Source: Megalopta genalis
Taxonomy: Eukaryota; Arthropoda; Insecta; Hymenoptera; Halictidae
Direction of reading: 5' to 3'
Length of the DNA stretch: 64,000 nucleotides
NCBI RefSeq assembly: GCF_051020955.1
Contig: NC_135016.1
Location: forward strand, 32,371,131-32,435,130
Numbering within the stretch: the stretch's first letter is position 1; every line of letters begins with the position of its first letter. The translations under genes were made by a program, and so were the position numbers. Positions 12,391 through 23,800 of this stretch are shown piece by piece. Below the pieces are notes generated by a model. It was given only the letters and a program-made list of their open reading frames with translations, made no database searches and was not told the origin of the DNA.

Positions 12391-12904
12391 TTGAAAGCAG
12401 GACATACGTTTCTATCGTTGTTCATTCAACCGTTTCAGTATTATTCCATTTAGTATAAAACGTTGTCTACACAATTAAAAACGCCTATTTCCATCGTGAT
12501 TGATTTTAACAAATTAAAAATAAAATTACACTGTTGTATTCACTTCAGATAAATTTACCATTATACACTACTTTGAAAATTCTAAAATAACATATCTGCA
12601 TTTTAATACATCAAAAGTACAGTACTTCGATTAAACTGCTGTCATTTTTATCCGAAGATTCGATAAGTCCAAAGTGAGCACTGTATTTGTGAGAAAATGA
12701 ACTAAAATTAGACGAGCCAATAAAATTATAGTCTGCATTACAAATATTATGCTTAGTTATATGTTCATATGACTGAACAATCGTGAATGTAACAATTCCG
12801 TAACGTTACACTCGCAATTATTTACATTTTATTTGCATATATATAATATAATAATAATAATAAATAAATATATTATATAATATTTATATTAATTTATAAT
12901 TAAT

Positions 12905-12948
12905 AATTTTCAAATTTGATATATATATATATATCAAATTTGAAAATT
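12905..12948. repeat. Perfect 44-bp palindrome
   Basis: TTTTCAAATTTGA arms around an (AT)n centre; every base from 12905 to 12948 pairs. Confidence 0.9.
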
Positions 12949-14265
12949 CATTTACAATTACATGGAAGCGAGCGTTTCCGATCGAATGACTATCCCAGTT
13001 AGCTAGTTAAACGATATAACTCGAAATCAATCGGGAATTCGAAATAACCGAATATTAAAGTAATCGATGCACACCGCGACGTTGCGCATCTCGCCGTAAT
13101 TTCGTTCCTGTAATTTCCTTCCAGATCACCTGCAACGCGTATACAATAAATCATTAAACGTTAATTGTATCTACGTTACCCACGGGCTGTAATAAATCAC
13201 GTCGCGAAAGCGACGACGGGACAACAGACATTTAATTACAACCGAAATGTGCGAAGTTTCCGCGCCTGGTTACAAGCAACCACGTGGTATACATATACAT
13301 GTATGCATGTATATATGTATGTATACATATGCGTTGCAAACTAGCGAACTTCTTTCTCCCTCGTGACGTCCACGTAATGAACCCTTCGCCGAACATTCGT
13401 TCGAAATCGCGTGTCAACCGCGTCTCAATTGACAAAAAAGCCACAGTGCTTGTTCAAAGTTTTTCCCGTGAATGAACGAACGACTGAATGAATGAATAAA
13501 TAAATTACATTATTCCAGGAATGAGTAAATAATCTCATTGAAAGCAACAGCGAACGTTTAGAGAATCGGGAGACGCGTATTTTTGCAGACAATGGCGTAA
13601 CGTTAATTTTAAAAGGGTTTTTTTCAAGTTGGCCATACAAATCGCGCGGAAAGGGTTAATTCGCGGCGCGAACGTAGACGGTTAAAAATTGTATCCGACG
13701 GAGCCGTTTGATATTTTACGACGAAGCTTCTCGAGAAATCGGCGAAACGTCGAAGCGCGATGGCGATTCGTTGCCGTGTGTTTCGTTTTCCTTTCGCGTT
13801 CCAGGATACGTCAATCACTCCGTTTTCGTGGTATTTCGAACGCAAACGTAAGAATAGATTGATGCACGTCCCGGTTCCACCGTTCCTTTCGCGGCGTGTC
13901 TTTCGGCAGATGTTCCCCGGATCGGGTTTTATTGAATTTATTCGGAGATGCGCGACGATCCCTGCGTTTCCTGACACTCGTCTACACGCGTACGATCGTT
14001 CATGATGGTATTTCTATCTCCCGCAGGGACGGAGGAACCTATTCTGGAAAAAGAGCTTATCGAATAATATATGTGATATCGCAATGAATTATAAACTCCG
14101 ATTTAAATACGCATGCTCGGCAATGACTTTTATTTTATTATTGTAGTTCGACGTGTGGTTAAATAATAACGACGATTGTATATTTACAGGCTTACTGGTT
14201 TTCAAACTGTTTAAAGCAGTGGCGTTCAGTATCCAATGTTGCAAAGATTATACAGAATATAATCT

Positions 14266-14410
14266 TATTATAATATTATATTATAATAAGAAATAATCGT
14301 ATTATATAATATTAATATAATATAAAAATATATTATATAATATAATATATTATTATAATATAATATTATAATATTATTATATATAATAAGAATTATATAT
14401 AAAGATTCTA
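14266..14410. repeat. AT-only low-complexity tract
   Basis: About 145 bp of TATAATATTA-type sequence with almost no G or C; multiple self-complementary stretches. Confidence 0.85.
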
Positions 14411-14844
14411 TATTATAGAATCAATTTTTAAGAATTGGACCAAATGACTTGCGGTTTTTTGAGATGTTACGGGGACTGGTCAAGAAATGATGTTTCGTTT
14501 ATTTTCTTTCGTCATTCGAAGCAGTTGTAATTATTGCAAGAAGTTTGAACATTGTCTAGAAAAAATAGTTTTCTTAATATCTCAAACAAATTTATGTCAT
14601 TTCCAACAATTATTAAAAAGCTGTTCCATTTTAAAAGATGTTCGAATATTTTATCGAGTAATTAAGAAACCAAAAATAGAAATGTTGTTCTTTCTTTCAA
14701 TTTTTTTCCAATTTCTCAATTTCTTTTCCAGTTTTGTATCGTAAATCGGATAATTCGTTTATTTGCTAGACATTTAAACTCTACGAATCAGAAATTCATA
14801 CAGAAATTCATTGCCACTAAACAATTCATTTGCTGAACACTAAA

Positions 14845-15430
14845 GCCTGCGAGCTGTGCGCGGGAATTTATATCAAAAACGTAAGACACCCTGCGAACCT
14901 CATTCTATAAATTCCCGGGCCAAGATAAGGAACCATACTTCGTGCTCGTATCTATTTTGACTTCGGATAAATTGCTTTCGGTAGGAGTCTGACCATGCAC
15001 CGGTTGAACTAGAATTACGGGCAACGGGATGTCTCCCGCGGTGGGGTATTACTGCCTGCATGAATCTTCGGTATCCGACTGATCCTCCAGGGTGCCCTTA
15101 AGGATGTCCGCGTGAACTTATCCTATCGGCACCTTCTACTAACTCGCCGCACCGCCTGGAACGTTATTCCGCCCGCGGGTCTAACAGAACGGGTTACAGA
15201 CTGTTCTACCGCACCTAAATTTGGCATCCTCCGGTCTCATGTTAATCGACATAACTTTGCATATCTTGAAGACGCTGAAGGACGATTATGGAACCTAGCC
15301 AGCTGCTAGATTAGTTGAAAATATTGTCAGCGTCGTACCTGACTGCTGACAGTTTCAGAAATGTCCTTCATTTTCAGCTACCTAGTTTTCGAGGACTTGT
15401 CTTTTCATTGTACGGTTTCCTTTGTACGCA
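14845..15430. other. Unexplained GC-richer block
   Basis: Distinct in composition from its AT-rich surroundings, with sharp edges. The best open frame (15112-15309, plus) has no recognised domain. No tRNA or rRNA features were seen. It could be an old insertion, a regulatory element or a non-coding RNA exon. Confidence 0.3.
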
Positions 15431-15552
15431 TCAATTTCTTTTTTACCTCGATTATCGACTAAAATATCGAATCAGCTAGTTCAAATATTAATTAGCTAAG
15501 AATTCTCCAACAGATAGCCTGTTCTTAACAGAAGAAACTTTACATAACGTAG

Positions 15553-15702
15553 TTACGGATTGAAACATAAGAAAAATTTAATGGCGTCGTTACATTATTT
15601 CCAACTTGTCAAAATTATTGAAAGAAACAATATTTTATTTAATGTCTGTTTCTTACAATCGTCTCGAAATATTTTTATTTTGCATAAAGATTCGCTGTCT
15701 AA
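15553..15702 (+). repeat. TGCGGAT-type interspersed repeat, copy 1
   Basis: Contains the family core GTTACATTATTTCCAACTTG, then AAAATTATTGAAAGAAACAA, and the end word TGCATAAAGATTCGCTGTC. Confidence 0.55.
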
Positions 15703-15756
15703 TTATTACTTTTTATTGTATAAAAGCGGGTATAAAAGCAAGTATGATGACCAAAC

Positions 15757-15893
15757 TGCAGATTTTTATGCAAGATAAAAAATGTATGATACTTTGAACG
15801 AGTTAAAAATAATGCAACGGTATTACTAAATTCTTTAAATGTTAGCAATATTCTGTGTTCGATCGTTGCCATAAATGCATAAAATCTGCAGAC
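15757..15893. repeat. TGCGGAT-type interspersed repeat, copy 2
   Basis: Both inverted end words are present: CTGCAGATTTTTATGCA at the left and TGCATAAAATCTGCAG at the right. Confidence 0.6.
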
Positions 15894-15899
15894 CCGTTA

Positions 15900-16094
15900 T
15901 GACTTTACGCAAACTAAAAAGTGTCCAACTTAATTGTAAAATATACGAGTTAGATGAAAATGTTTTTTCTTCTTTCAATAATCGTAATAAGCTGAAAATA
16001 ATGTAACGGTATCCTTAAATTCTTCGAACGTCTTTACAGTTTTACGTTCGATCCACACAATTTTGTCGTAAATGCATAAAATCCACAGACAATA
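15900..16094 (-). repeat. TGCGGAT-type interspersed repeat, copy 3
   Basis: On the minus strand it starts GTCTGTGGATTTTATGCATT and continues with the core ACCGTTACATTATTTTCAGC. Confidence 0.6.
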
Positions 16095-16524
16095 GTTGGA
16101 TGCAACTTTCAATGTTTTGGAGATTCAAGAAGACACAGCAGTTTGAAAACTTATCCGAGTGGAATACCAAACTAAAGCCATTTTTAAAGTTGCAACAACT
16201 GCTCTAAATTTTACTCTAGCTAGCAACGGTTAATAACAGGGACCAACATTGAACCGAGCAATATTTTTCAAATATGCAAATGAGCTAAGAAATTTCAGCT
16301 AGCATTGGTTCCAAGAATCACCGAATTTGGCCGAAGTTCTCGCAGAATCAGCAAAGAAACTGCGCGCAAACATTTTTCGCGGATTCTAGGAACTTCGCCG
16401 GAGAAATTGAGACCTTCGTAACAGCTTGGAAACCAATCAATTGAGAATTTAGGAAAACGAGAGCCAAGGTCGATTATCCCATGTATCACCGCCGGTTCTT
16501 TTGCGCCATCGTTCGAGGCACAAG

Positions 16525-16618
16525 TACAGTAAATTCTCACCAATTGTCCCCCCCCCCCAGCTTGTAAACAGAAAGTCTTCCCATGTTGTCTATTTTTGTT
16601 TACAAGCCGAAGGATTTG
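16525..16618. mobile_element. Foldback TA MITE, subfamily II, internally deleted
   Basis: Starts CAGTAAATTCTCACCAATTG, carries the GCTTGTAAAC arm with a C-run, and returns through TTTGTTTACAAGC. The middle of the element is missing, and the right tip is lost. Confidence 0.65.
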
Positions 16619-16964
16619 CTTCACGCGAATGTAAATCGCGTAAACAGAGTCCGTGAATACAAAAGAAAATACATTGAAAATAAAAGCTGGTATAAGTTTT
16701 CGAAATACATATTCATTTCATATAGCTCAACGAAAAAATAATTATGACATCTCAGAAATCAAAAGTATATTTTTACTGCAATTTGAAACAATCAACCTTT
16801 TCTTTTAAAGTGACACAAACTCATCGTCTTAATGTTAAATTCGGATGGTTTCTTCTCAATATTTCTCTTTATTAAGTATTCATAAATTTGCTGAAATTCG
16901 CAACAATCTTTCGTTAAATTTGATCGAAATCTGAAGGCTCGTTGAATGTTTGCAATCAATGTCT

Positions 16965-17282
16965 ACAGGATGTCCCAAAATTACGGTACTTAAGGTTATT
17001 TGAAGTAACTTTTTCCTCAGCGAAAATGCAATCCACGGCTTTGTTTACGAGTTATTAACGAAAAACAGTGACCAATGGGAGGCGAGCTTGGCTGGCGCGC
17101 GGCGGCCGAGCCAACGAGCGCGCAGAGCTCGATTCCGCTCATTGGCTCGGTCGCCTAGCGCCGAGCAAGCTCGCCCCTTATTGGTCAGTGTTTTGAGAAA
17201 ATTTTTGTAAAGGAAAAAGTTGCTTCGAATGGCCTAAGGAACCCGTCACTTTCGGATTGCGAGACATTTTTGCGACACCCTG
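16965..17282. mobile_element. CAGGGTGTCC-family element, 318 bp
   Basis: Ends CAGGATGTCCC and GCGACACCCTG with TA on each side. The interior has the family blocks: ACGAGTTATTAACGAAAAAC, AGTGACCAAT, a GC-rich core with GGCTGGCGC and GCCGAGC words, and ACTTTCGGATTGCGAGACA. Confidence 0.85.
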
Positions 17283-18892
17283 TATAACGACACATCCCAA
17301 TTTCCTGGCTAATTTAAGAGCTTCGCGAAGATTTGCTGGCTGCGTAGATTCAGATCGCGTAACAAAAAGGGGCTCGCGTAAAAATGTGCCCGCGTAAATT
17401 GAGAAACGGGTGTGCTTGAACATCCGAGAAGTAGTAGTAGTAGTAAGCGTGTCCAGAAAAAAAATACACGGACTCGTTCCGGTGGTCAGAACTCAGGTTT
17501 CGGAATGCTGCGGACGGCGAATCATGGCCGAGACCCTGCGGATTCCTGGCACGTTCTCGCCGCATAACAGAACAGAAACGGTCGCCAGCACGGCAGGCAG
17601 CTCGCGTTCCCCAAGAATTTCTATTTCATAAACCGCGGAGAATTTGTTTGATCGCGTTTACGATATGTGAGCCCCCGCGAAAATGTATACCGCACGCGAT
17701 CCAATCTTTTTGCACGGCGAACGCATCGCGGTAATTAGGAAAGCGAGTATGATCATCCGGGATATATGTATTGCGGTAGAAACGCTGATTCTAGGAAATG
17801 ACCTCTTGTTTCTTAGCACTGGAAAATAATCGTGTTTCAGCCGAGACAAATCGTCTTTACCTTCTATACATGGTATTTCGATAAATAATAATGACAATGA
17901 TAATAGCACTGCACTCGAGACATATCTTCTTTGTCTTCGCTAGATTGTCTCCTTCGATTGCGGGACTTTGTTTGAAATGTTTGTTCGATGCTCTTGCCGA
18001 TAAGTGACAAGATTGCTAAATAATTTCTTGGATAATTATAAACTAATTTTCACTCTAGGTATCATAGACGATGAAACAATGGAGTACAACGTTGTTGAAC
18101 GTCGTGGACAATATTGAGGATCGACGCAAGAGTTGCAAAATTGTCGAGGTAATAAATAAATAATAAATTGTACGAGTTGAAGAAGATTGAATTTAAAGAT
18201 TATAGAACGTATGCTGTAAATAAATGCGCGGCAATGTAAACTGTAACGTGCAACAACAAAACAACTCTTGCCAAATAAATGCCGGTCTTCTTAAAAAAAA
18301 AAACTTTTGTATTTTTATTTGTCAAGCTACTCTAACCCGAGAAAAACAACAGCGTTGCTATGGACATATAAATTGCCCATATCGCTGAAGCCACCGATTA
18401 ATTCGTACAATAGAAACGTTAAATTGCACGACAAATTATGCGCATTATATTATACAAACCCGATGGTCTACACGTGGCCAGAACGCTTTGAACTTTCGAT
18501 ATCGGGACGACGAAGAGGAAGGAATGATTAATGAAAAAGCGTCGATAGGCGAACGATATTTTTCCAATGAAAATAACTTCGCTCCGAAAGGGGCCGTGGA
18601 TGCTGAAGTATGCCAGACAATAGAGGCTCCTACATATATATATGGTCCGTATGATCATTGCGGTTTTGCACTTCTTGAGTCACCGCGTTGTGGGCTCTGC
18701 TGGTGCAATTAATTTGGTGTCTGTTCGGACGACAATCGATTTACGCGTCGATGAACGCTCCGGTGGCGTTTATCTGCGGTCGTGCAATTACTTTACCCAT
18801 TACTTCCCGGGCGTAGAGTAAACCGCAAACTCTGGTCGAAAATAAGCGGTTCGCGTTTCGGTGAAGCAGTTTTCAATTATTTTGAGAAAATA
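17283..18892. other. No gene seen
   Basis: Unique-looking sequence with a GTA triplet run at about 17430. Short open frames carry no recognised motif. Confidence 0.45.
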
Positions 18893-19168
18893 CAGTAAAT
18901 CCTCGATTATCGTACGATCCTCCGACGTTCGAATTATTTAGCATTCAAATTCGAAAAATTGTCCCTAATTTTCCTTCAGCGTGCAAACAAAAACACAGAC
19001 AATTTGGGAGAGGAGATACGATTGATTCAGCCTTGCACCTGGTTTTTAGAATCGTTGATAATCGGAAATCATAAAAATGAGCAACGAGGCTCGAATAATC
19101 GTATCTCCTCTTCCCAAATTGTCCACTTTTGTTTACAAGCTGAAGGAACAATTGGAGAGAATTTACTG
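18893..19168. mobile_element. Foldback TA MITE, subfamily II, 276 bp
   Basis: Flanked by TA at the left. Left end CAGTAAATCCTC, right end GAGAGAATTTACTG. About 55 bp of extra sequence sits inside the left arm; the core arms (AATTTGGGAGAGGAGATACG and complement) are intact. Confidence 0.85.
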
Positions 19169-20611
19169 TGTACGTTTCACGTGTGATCTCTTGAATTCAA
19201 GTAAACTCGTATACGAAACGATTTTCTGTATAAATTCACGAATCTTATTAGATTCAGTGTCTCGCGCTACAATTAAGAAATCATATCGGGGTTAAACCGC
19301 GATAACTTCTTTTAAAACTGGAGGAAATTTCCTGTATCACGTTTCAGGTAACCGCTAACTTATATGTGTAATAAAAATTTTATCGAAATAAGAACGACTT
19401 TAAAAATGTTTATCGAACTGCAATGAACAGCCTCTCGAATAACCTTCGAAAATATTAGGTTGTCCAGAAACTTCGCGCGGTTTTCGGCGATTCTTGAAGT
19501 TAGGCGTTCGAAAATGCGACTGATTTCAGCTTCTTTTTTCTTCGAAGCAGATAGTAGCTTTAACAATGAATACTTTTACTGAAATTATATCGAAAGATTT
19601 TGGATAATCTAATTCGGTTGGCAGGTTTGACGGATAATTGACAGATGGGAAACGAAAAGGGAACATTTTCGGCATATGGCGTTATTTTATTTTTAAAAAA
19701 CGCAAAAAACGCAAAGGAAAAATATAAAAATACGGCGTAAGGTGTGCGTAGAGAATGTAATGAAAGAACGTGTGTGCCAAAAGTGGTTTCTAAGATTTCG
19801 CAAATTAGTGAAACGGCTCGCTTACGACGATATTATTCGGGAGATTAAACAACGATTCGTAGACGAGCATTTTAACAAACATGCAAAGTTCCCCTAAAAT
19901 ATCGAACTCAACGCTGAATCTGCCGAGCAGTAAAAATAAAAAAATAAAAAATAAGAAATATCAGATGTGCATTTTCTCACAAAGATGAGAAGACCAAATT
20001 TACTTCGATATCGTACCGTTTTCATCACGCTACTGTTCCAACAATGTAATGAATCCAATAATTTTCCAAATAATTTTCCGGGATTCACAATTTTTCAGCG
20101 AAATTCAACAGTGTTCGGTGTTGAAGGAGATTCGATTCCGTTGCAGTCGAAATCACTGCGACAAATTCAAATTTTGCGGAACCGGTGTTGCCAAACACCA
20201 GTTTGAATTTTCTCCGATGCCTTAAGAGTCTCGTGCAGCCAACGCGTCGAGCGAACCCGGTGAAAAATAAATCGACGAAACCGGGCAAACAAATTACGGG
20301 TACGCGTTCGCGCCGCGAATCAACGCGCGTCTGCACCGTCGAGCGGAACAAACTATCCTCTGGCCGCAAATATTGACAGACATTACAAGGATCGGAACAA
20401 AAAAAAATACGGCGTCGCGAAAACAGTGGTTGGTCGTTGGTTGGCAGGCGAGAGCTGTGTCGCGACCGCGTTGGACGAGCGACGCACACAGAGAAGTCCA
20501 GCGAAAGCGCGCCGTTATATTTTCATTAGGCGGTCCGTATCGTTGGCTCCGCAAATAGAACAGGGTGAATCGTTTTCTTGTTCACCCTCGAGGAGGACCC
20601 GACGGGCCGGC
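19169..20611. other. CFAP58 3' flank, no further gene seen
   Basis: The likely 3' UTR of CFAP58 starts below 20612. No convincing polyadenylation signal was chosen among several AT-rich candidates. Open frames near 20085-20560 are antisense or flanking to the last exon and look non-coding. Confidence 0.45.
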
Positions 20612-20893
20612 TTATCTGCAGACACCGGCGTCCGCGGTGACGCAGTTCCTGGATGCTGGCACCGCCATTTTGAAGCCGCCGCCGCAGACCTGTTTCGCCG
20701 AAGAGGATTGCCTCACCGCCGGGAGCAGAGACTCGGCCATCGGTTTCAGCTTCGATTCCTTCGATTTCTGAATCAGCCTCTTCTGGGTGTAGTACTTCCT
20801 CTTCAGCTCGGATATCTCGCCGCTCATCCTGTCCAGGCCGACCTGGTACTCGCCGACTTGGACCTCGTACATGCTCACCTCCGCCAGCAGACA
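20612..20893 (-). CDS. CFAP58: CFAP58 coding exon 11 and stop (residues 806-898)
   Basis: 282 nt including TAA. The acceptor TTTCTCAG before TGT gives CLLAEVSMYEVQVGEY, aligning residue for residue with human VLSSELNMYESQSKEY. After the last coiled coil (LKRKYYTQKRLIQK) the tail is non-helical with GGGF, as in the human C-terminus, but is longer and species-specific (ends ADAGVCR). Confidence 0.92.
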   Translation of the reverse strand, partial: CLLAEVSMYEVQVGEYQVGLDRMSGEISELKRKYYTQKRLIQKSKESKLKPMAESLLPAVRQSSSAKQVCGGGFKMAVPASRNCVTADAGVCR

Positions 20894-23800
20894 CTGAGAA
20901 ATCACCCTCTGAATCATTGAACTCGCGTGCTGCCAGGCATTTTCGACCGTTAATGTGCATGCACACCGTCGACGTCATCGTGAATGTTTAAGAAACGACA
21001 GACACGAGAACGCCTCGGTCGGTTAGTTAACGCCTGGCTAGAAGCTGAACCCTTCCGGAACGCGAGCCGAGCGTTTTGCGCTTTATGCGATTCGATTTTG
21101 AAAGTGTTGGCTTTGCGTTTTGATCGACGGTAATCGATACTTATCACAGACTTGGATTCAGGAAGACGTAAGGGCAGAAGTTTAAGATATTTGAATTTCA
21201 GTTGTGCGAAGTTCGTATCGCTGACAGTTGTTTCATTTAGTTCGTCTCGTTTTTTAAATCTAGAGACGCATTTTTCGCTTCTTTAACCAGTCAGCACATT
21301 TCGACGCGTGTACTCGTCGTAACGCAAAATGTTGCCGTTTCATCGTGACAAGTGTACAATAAATTCTCTTTAATTGTCCCTCAGCTTGTAAAGGAAAATG
21401 GACAATTTGGGAAGAGGAGATACGATTATTCGAGCCTTACGGCTCGTTTTTATAGTTACCGATTGTCAACAATTTTAAAAACGAGCCGAAAGGCTCGAAT
21501 AATCGTATCTCTTTTTCCTAGATTTGACCATTTTTGTGCAGAATCTGAGCGTCGATTAGGGAGAATTTACTCGTAAAATACAGTAATTGGAACGATATAC
21601 AGGGTGTCCCAAAAATGTCTCGCAATCCGGAATTGGCGGGTTCCTCGGATCATTTGAAGCAGCTTCTTCCTTTACAAAAATTTTCTCCGAGGCACTGTTA
21701 ACGAGTTTTTAACGAGAAACAGTGACCAATAAGAATCGAGTACGGCTGACGCGAGGCGGCCCAGCCAACCAGCGCACGAAACCCAGTTCCGCTCATTTTG
21801 GCTTGGTCGCCACACGCCAGCTGAGCTGGGATTCGACCGCTCGACCGCTGGCGCCGTTGGCTCGGCCACCTCGCGGCAGCTGATCTCGCCTCTGATTGGT
21901 CACTGTTTTTCGTTAATAACTCGTAAACGAAGCCGCGGATTGCATTTTCGCTAAGGAAAAAGTTGCTTAAAATGACCTCATGAATCTCCTACTTTCGGAT
22001 TGCGAGACATTTTTGGGACACCCTGTAGAACGATCAGTGTACGATAATTATTCGCTGCAGCTGTTATTCAATTTTAGCGAATTCTCGTATCGAAAGGGTA
22101 ATTGTGAAACTAAGAAAAGCGAAACCTATTTATTGAACGGTGCATAAGGAGCAGTATATATATTTACCTTCATCTTCTTTCCCCTTTCACGCAACGCTTT
22201 CTGGGTTTTGTTCAGCGAAACGGTCACTTGAGGTCCCGGGTGGTTCGATAAAATTTCGCGGAGGTTCATGTACAATTTCTCGGTGTCCTTGATCTGCTTC
22301 TCCCTATCGACCAACTCTGAAGCCATTCTTATGATACGCTTCTGGAGGATCTGAATCTTCTTCAATAGCTCGAACTTAGATGGATCGGATCCCTGTGCAG
22401 AATTCGCAAACGCCCTTGTACAGAGAACGTGCCGTGAAAAAATAATGCAATTCGAGCACGTGGAAAGCCCTCGCTTCAATTTTTAGAAATGCACGAAAGA
22501 TTAGAACAGATACATCGATGCCGGGTTCTGTTTTTGAATTAATAAAATTTTCGTAGCAGATAATCAATTTTCTCCAACGTCGAACGTTATAAATTATTTC
22601 TCGGGTGCATTAAATAATCTCGGTATACTAATTGCTAGATAGCGGATTTTATGCATTTATGAGAAAAATGAGCATACGAAACATGGAATCATGAGAACGG
22701 TTGAAGATTTTAAAAGATACTGTTACATTATTTTCATCTTGCTAAATTTATCAATAGAGGAAACATATTTTTATTCGACTCCAATTTATTGTAATTGAAA
22801 TAGACAACATTTAATCTGCACAAAGATTCGATGCCTGTTAATTATATTGTCGTAATAAATCCTTGAAGTACTAGAAAATTATTATAAATCGAAGGAACAA
22901 CCAATTATAATAATATAATATCCTTCTCCTTTCACGTTAATGAACCCGATCAAGAAAATGAAACTTGAAAATCATTTTCATTAAATCAATTCACACAAAC
23001 TGTATACTAAACTGTGTACGAACTGCTATACTAAACTGCTAGTATTTATGCAAATTAACAATTATTTTCAACAATTTTAAGAAACACGAGTCGAACAACA
23101 GTGTTCCTTTGAACAATTCTAATCATCTAACAACGATATGGCCGGAATATATATTCTTCCGATGAAATCACTATCTTGTGTTTCACATTGTCATTTTTCT
23201 TATAAATGCACGAAGATCCGCATACGGAAGATAAAGATTAGCATACTCCTACGTAGAAAATACCTCGAGCTTCCTCCATCTGTGGATGTTCAACGGCGTC
23301 TGCACCTCCTCCTCCAACGCCATAACCTTCAACCTCTCCCTCGTCAGATCTCTGTTCAAGTGAAAGACCTCTTGACGTAGATCGCTCATGTTCGAAATGT
23401 TCTTGATCAGCAGCGCCTTCTCGGTCCTGAGATTCTTCACCTCGAGCTTCAGCAGTCTGATGTCCTCCAATCTTCGATTGTACTGCGCCTCGCCCCTCTG
23501 CAGGGTGCCGTTCAACACCTTGATCCTGCTGTACTGGAGGGTGAGCTCGTCGTTCCGCCTGACCAATTGCGAGCCGAGGATATCCCTCTCGTTCATGATG
23601 TTGTCGATGTCCTTCATGCGACGGCCAATATCCGCCTCCGCCCGCTGGATCACCTGCCTCAGGCTTTTCTCCTCCTGCTTTATCTCCTCGATCTCGTACT
23701 TCAGGTCTTGCACCTCCTTACGGGACGCCTGCAGCTCGACCTTCAAACCCTCTCTCTCCTTCTCCACCTTGCCGCGAACTACGGAACGGAAAATCGTTTG

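Larger units (their letters stand above)
11830..14840. other. No gene seen; AT-rich with palindromes
   Basis: Holds the 24-bp tandem repeat, AT runs (12838-12950, 14266-14410) and a TATG-type run near 13290-13335. The block at 13640-14000 is GC-richer with open frames on both strands, but nothing is recognisable. Confidence 0.45.

Noticed and set aside
18945..19186. Short open frames repeated at several places with similar peptides (for example GQFGKRRYDYSSL)
   Set aside because: They arise from translating the foldback MITE; the same peptide recurs at 11574 and 21352 because the repeat recurs.
20085..20560. Long minus- and plus-strand open frames below CFAP58 exon 11
   Set aside because: They lie beyond the CFAP58 stop, overlap each other in opposite strands and show no family resemblance.
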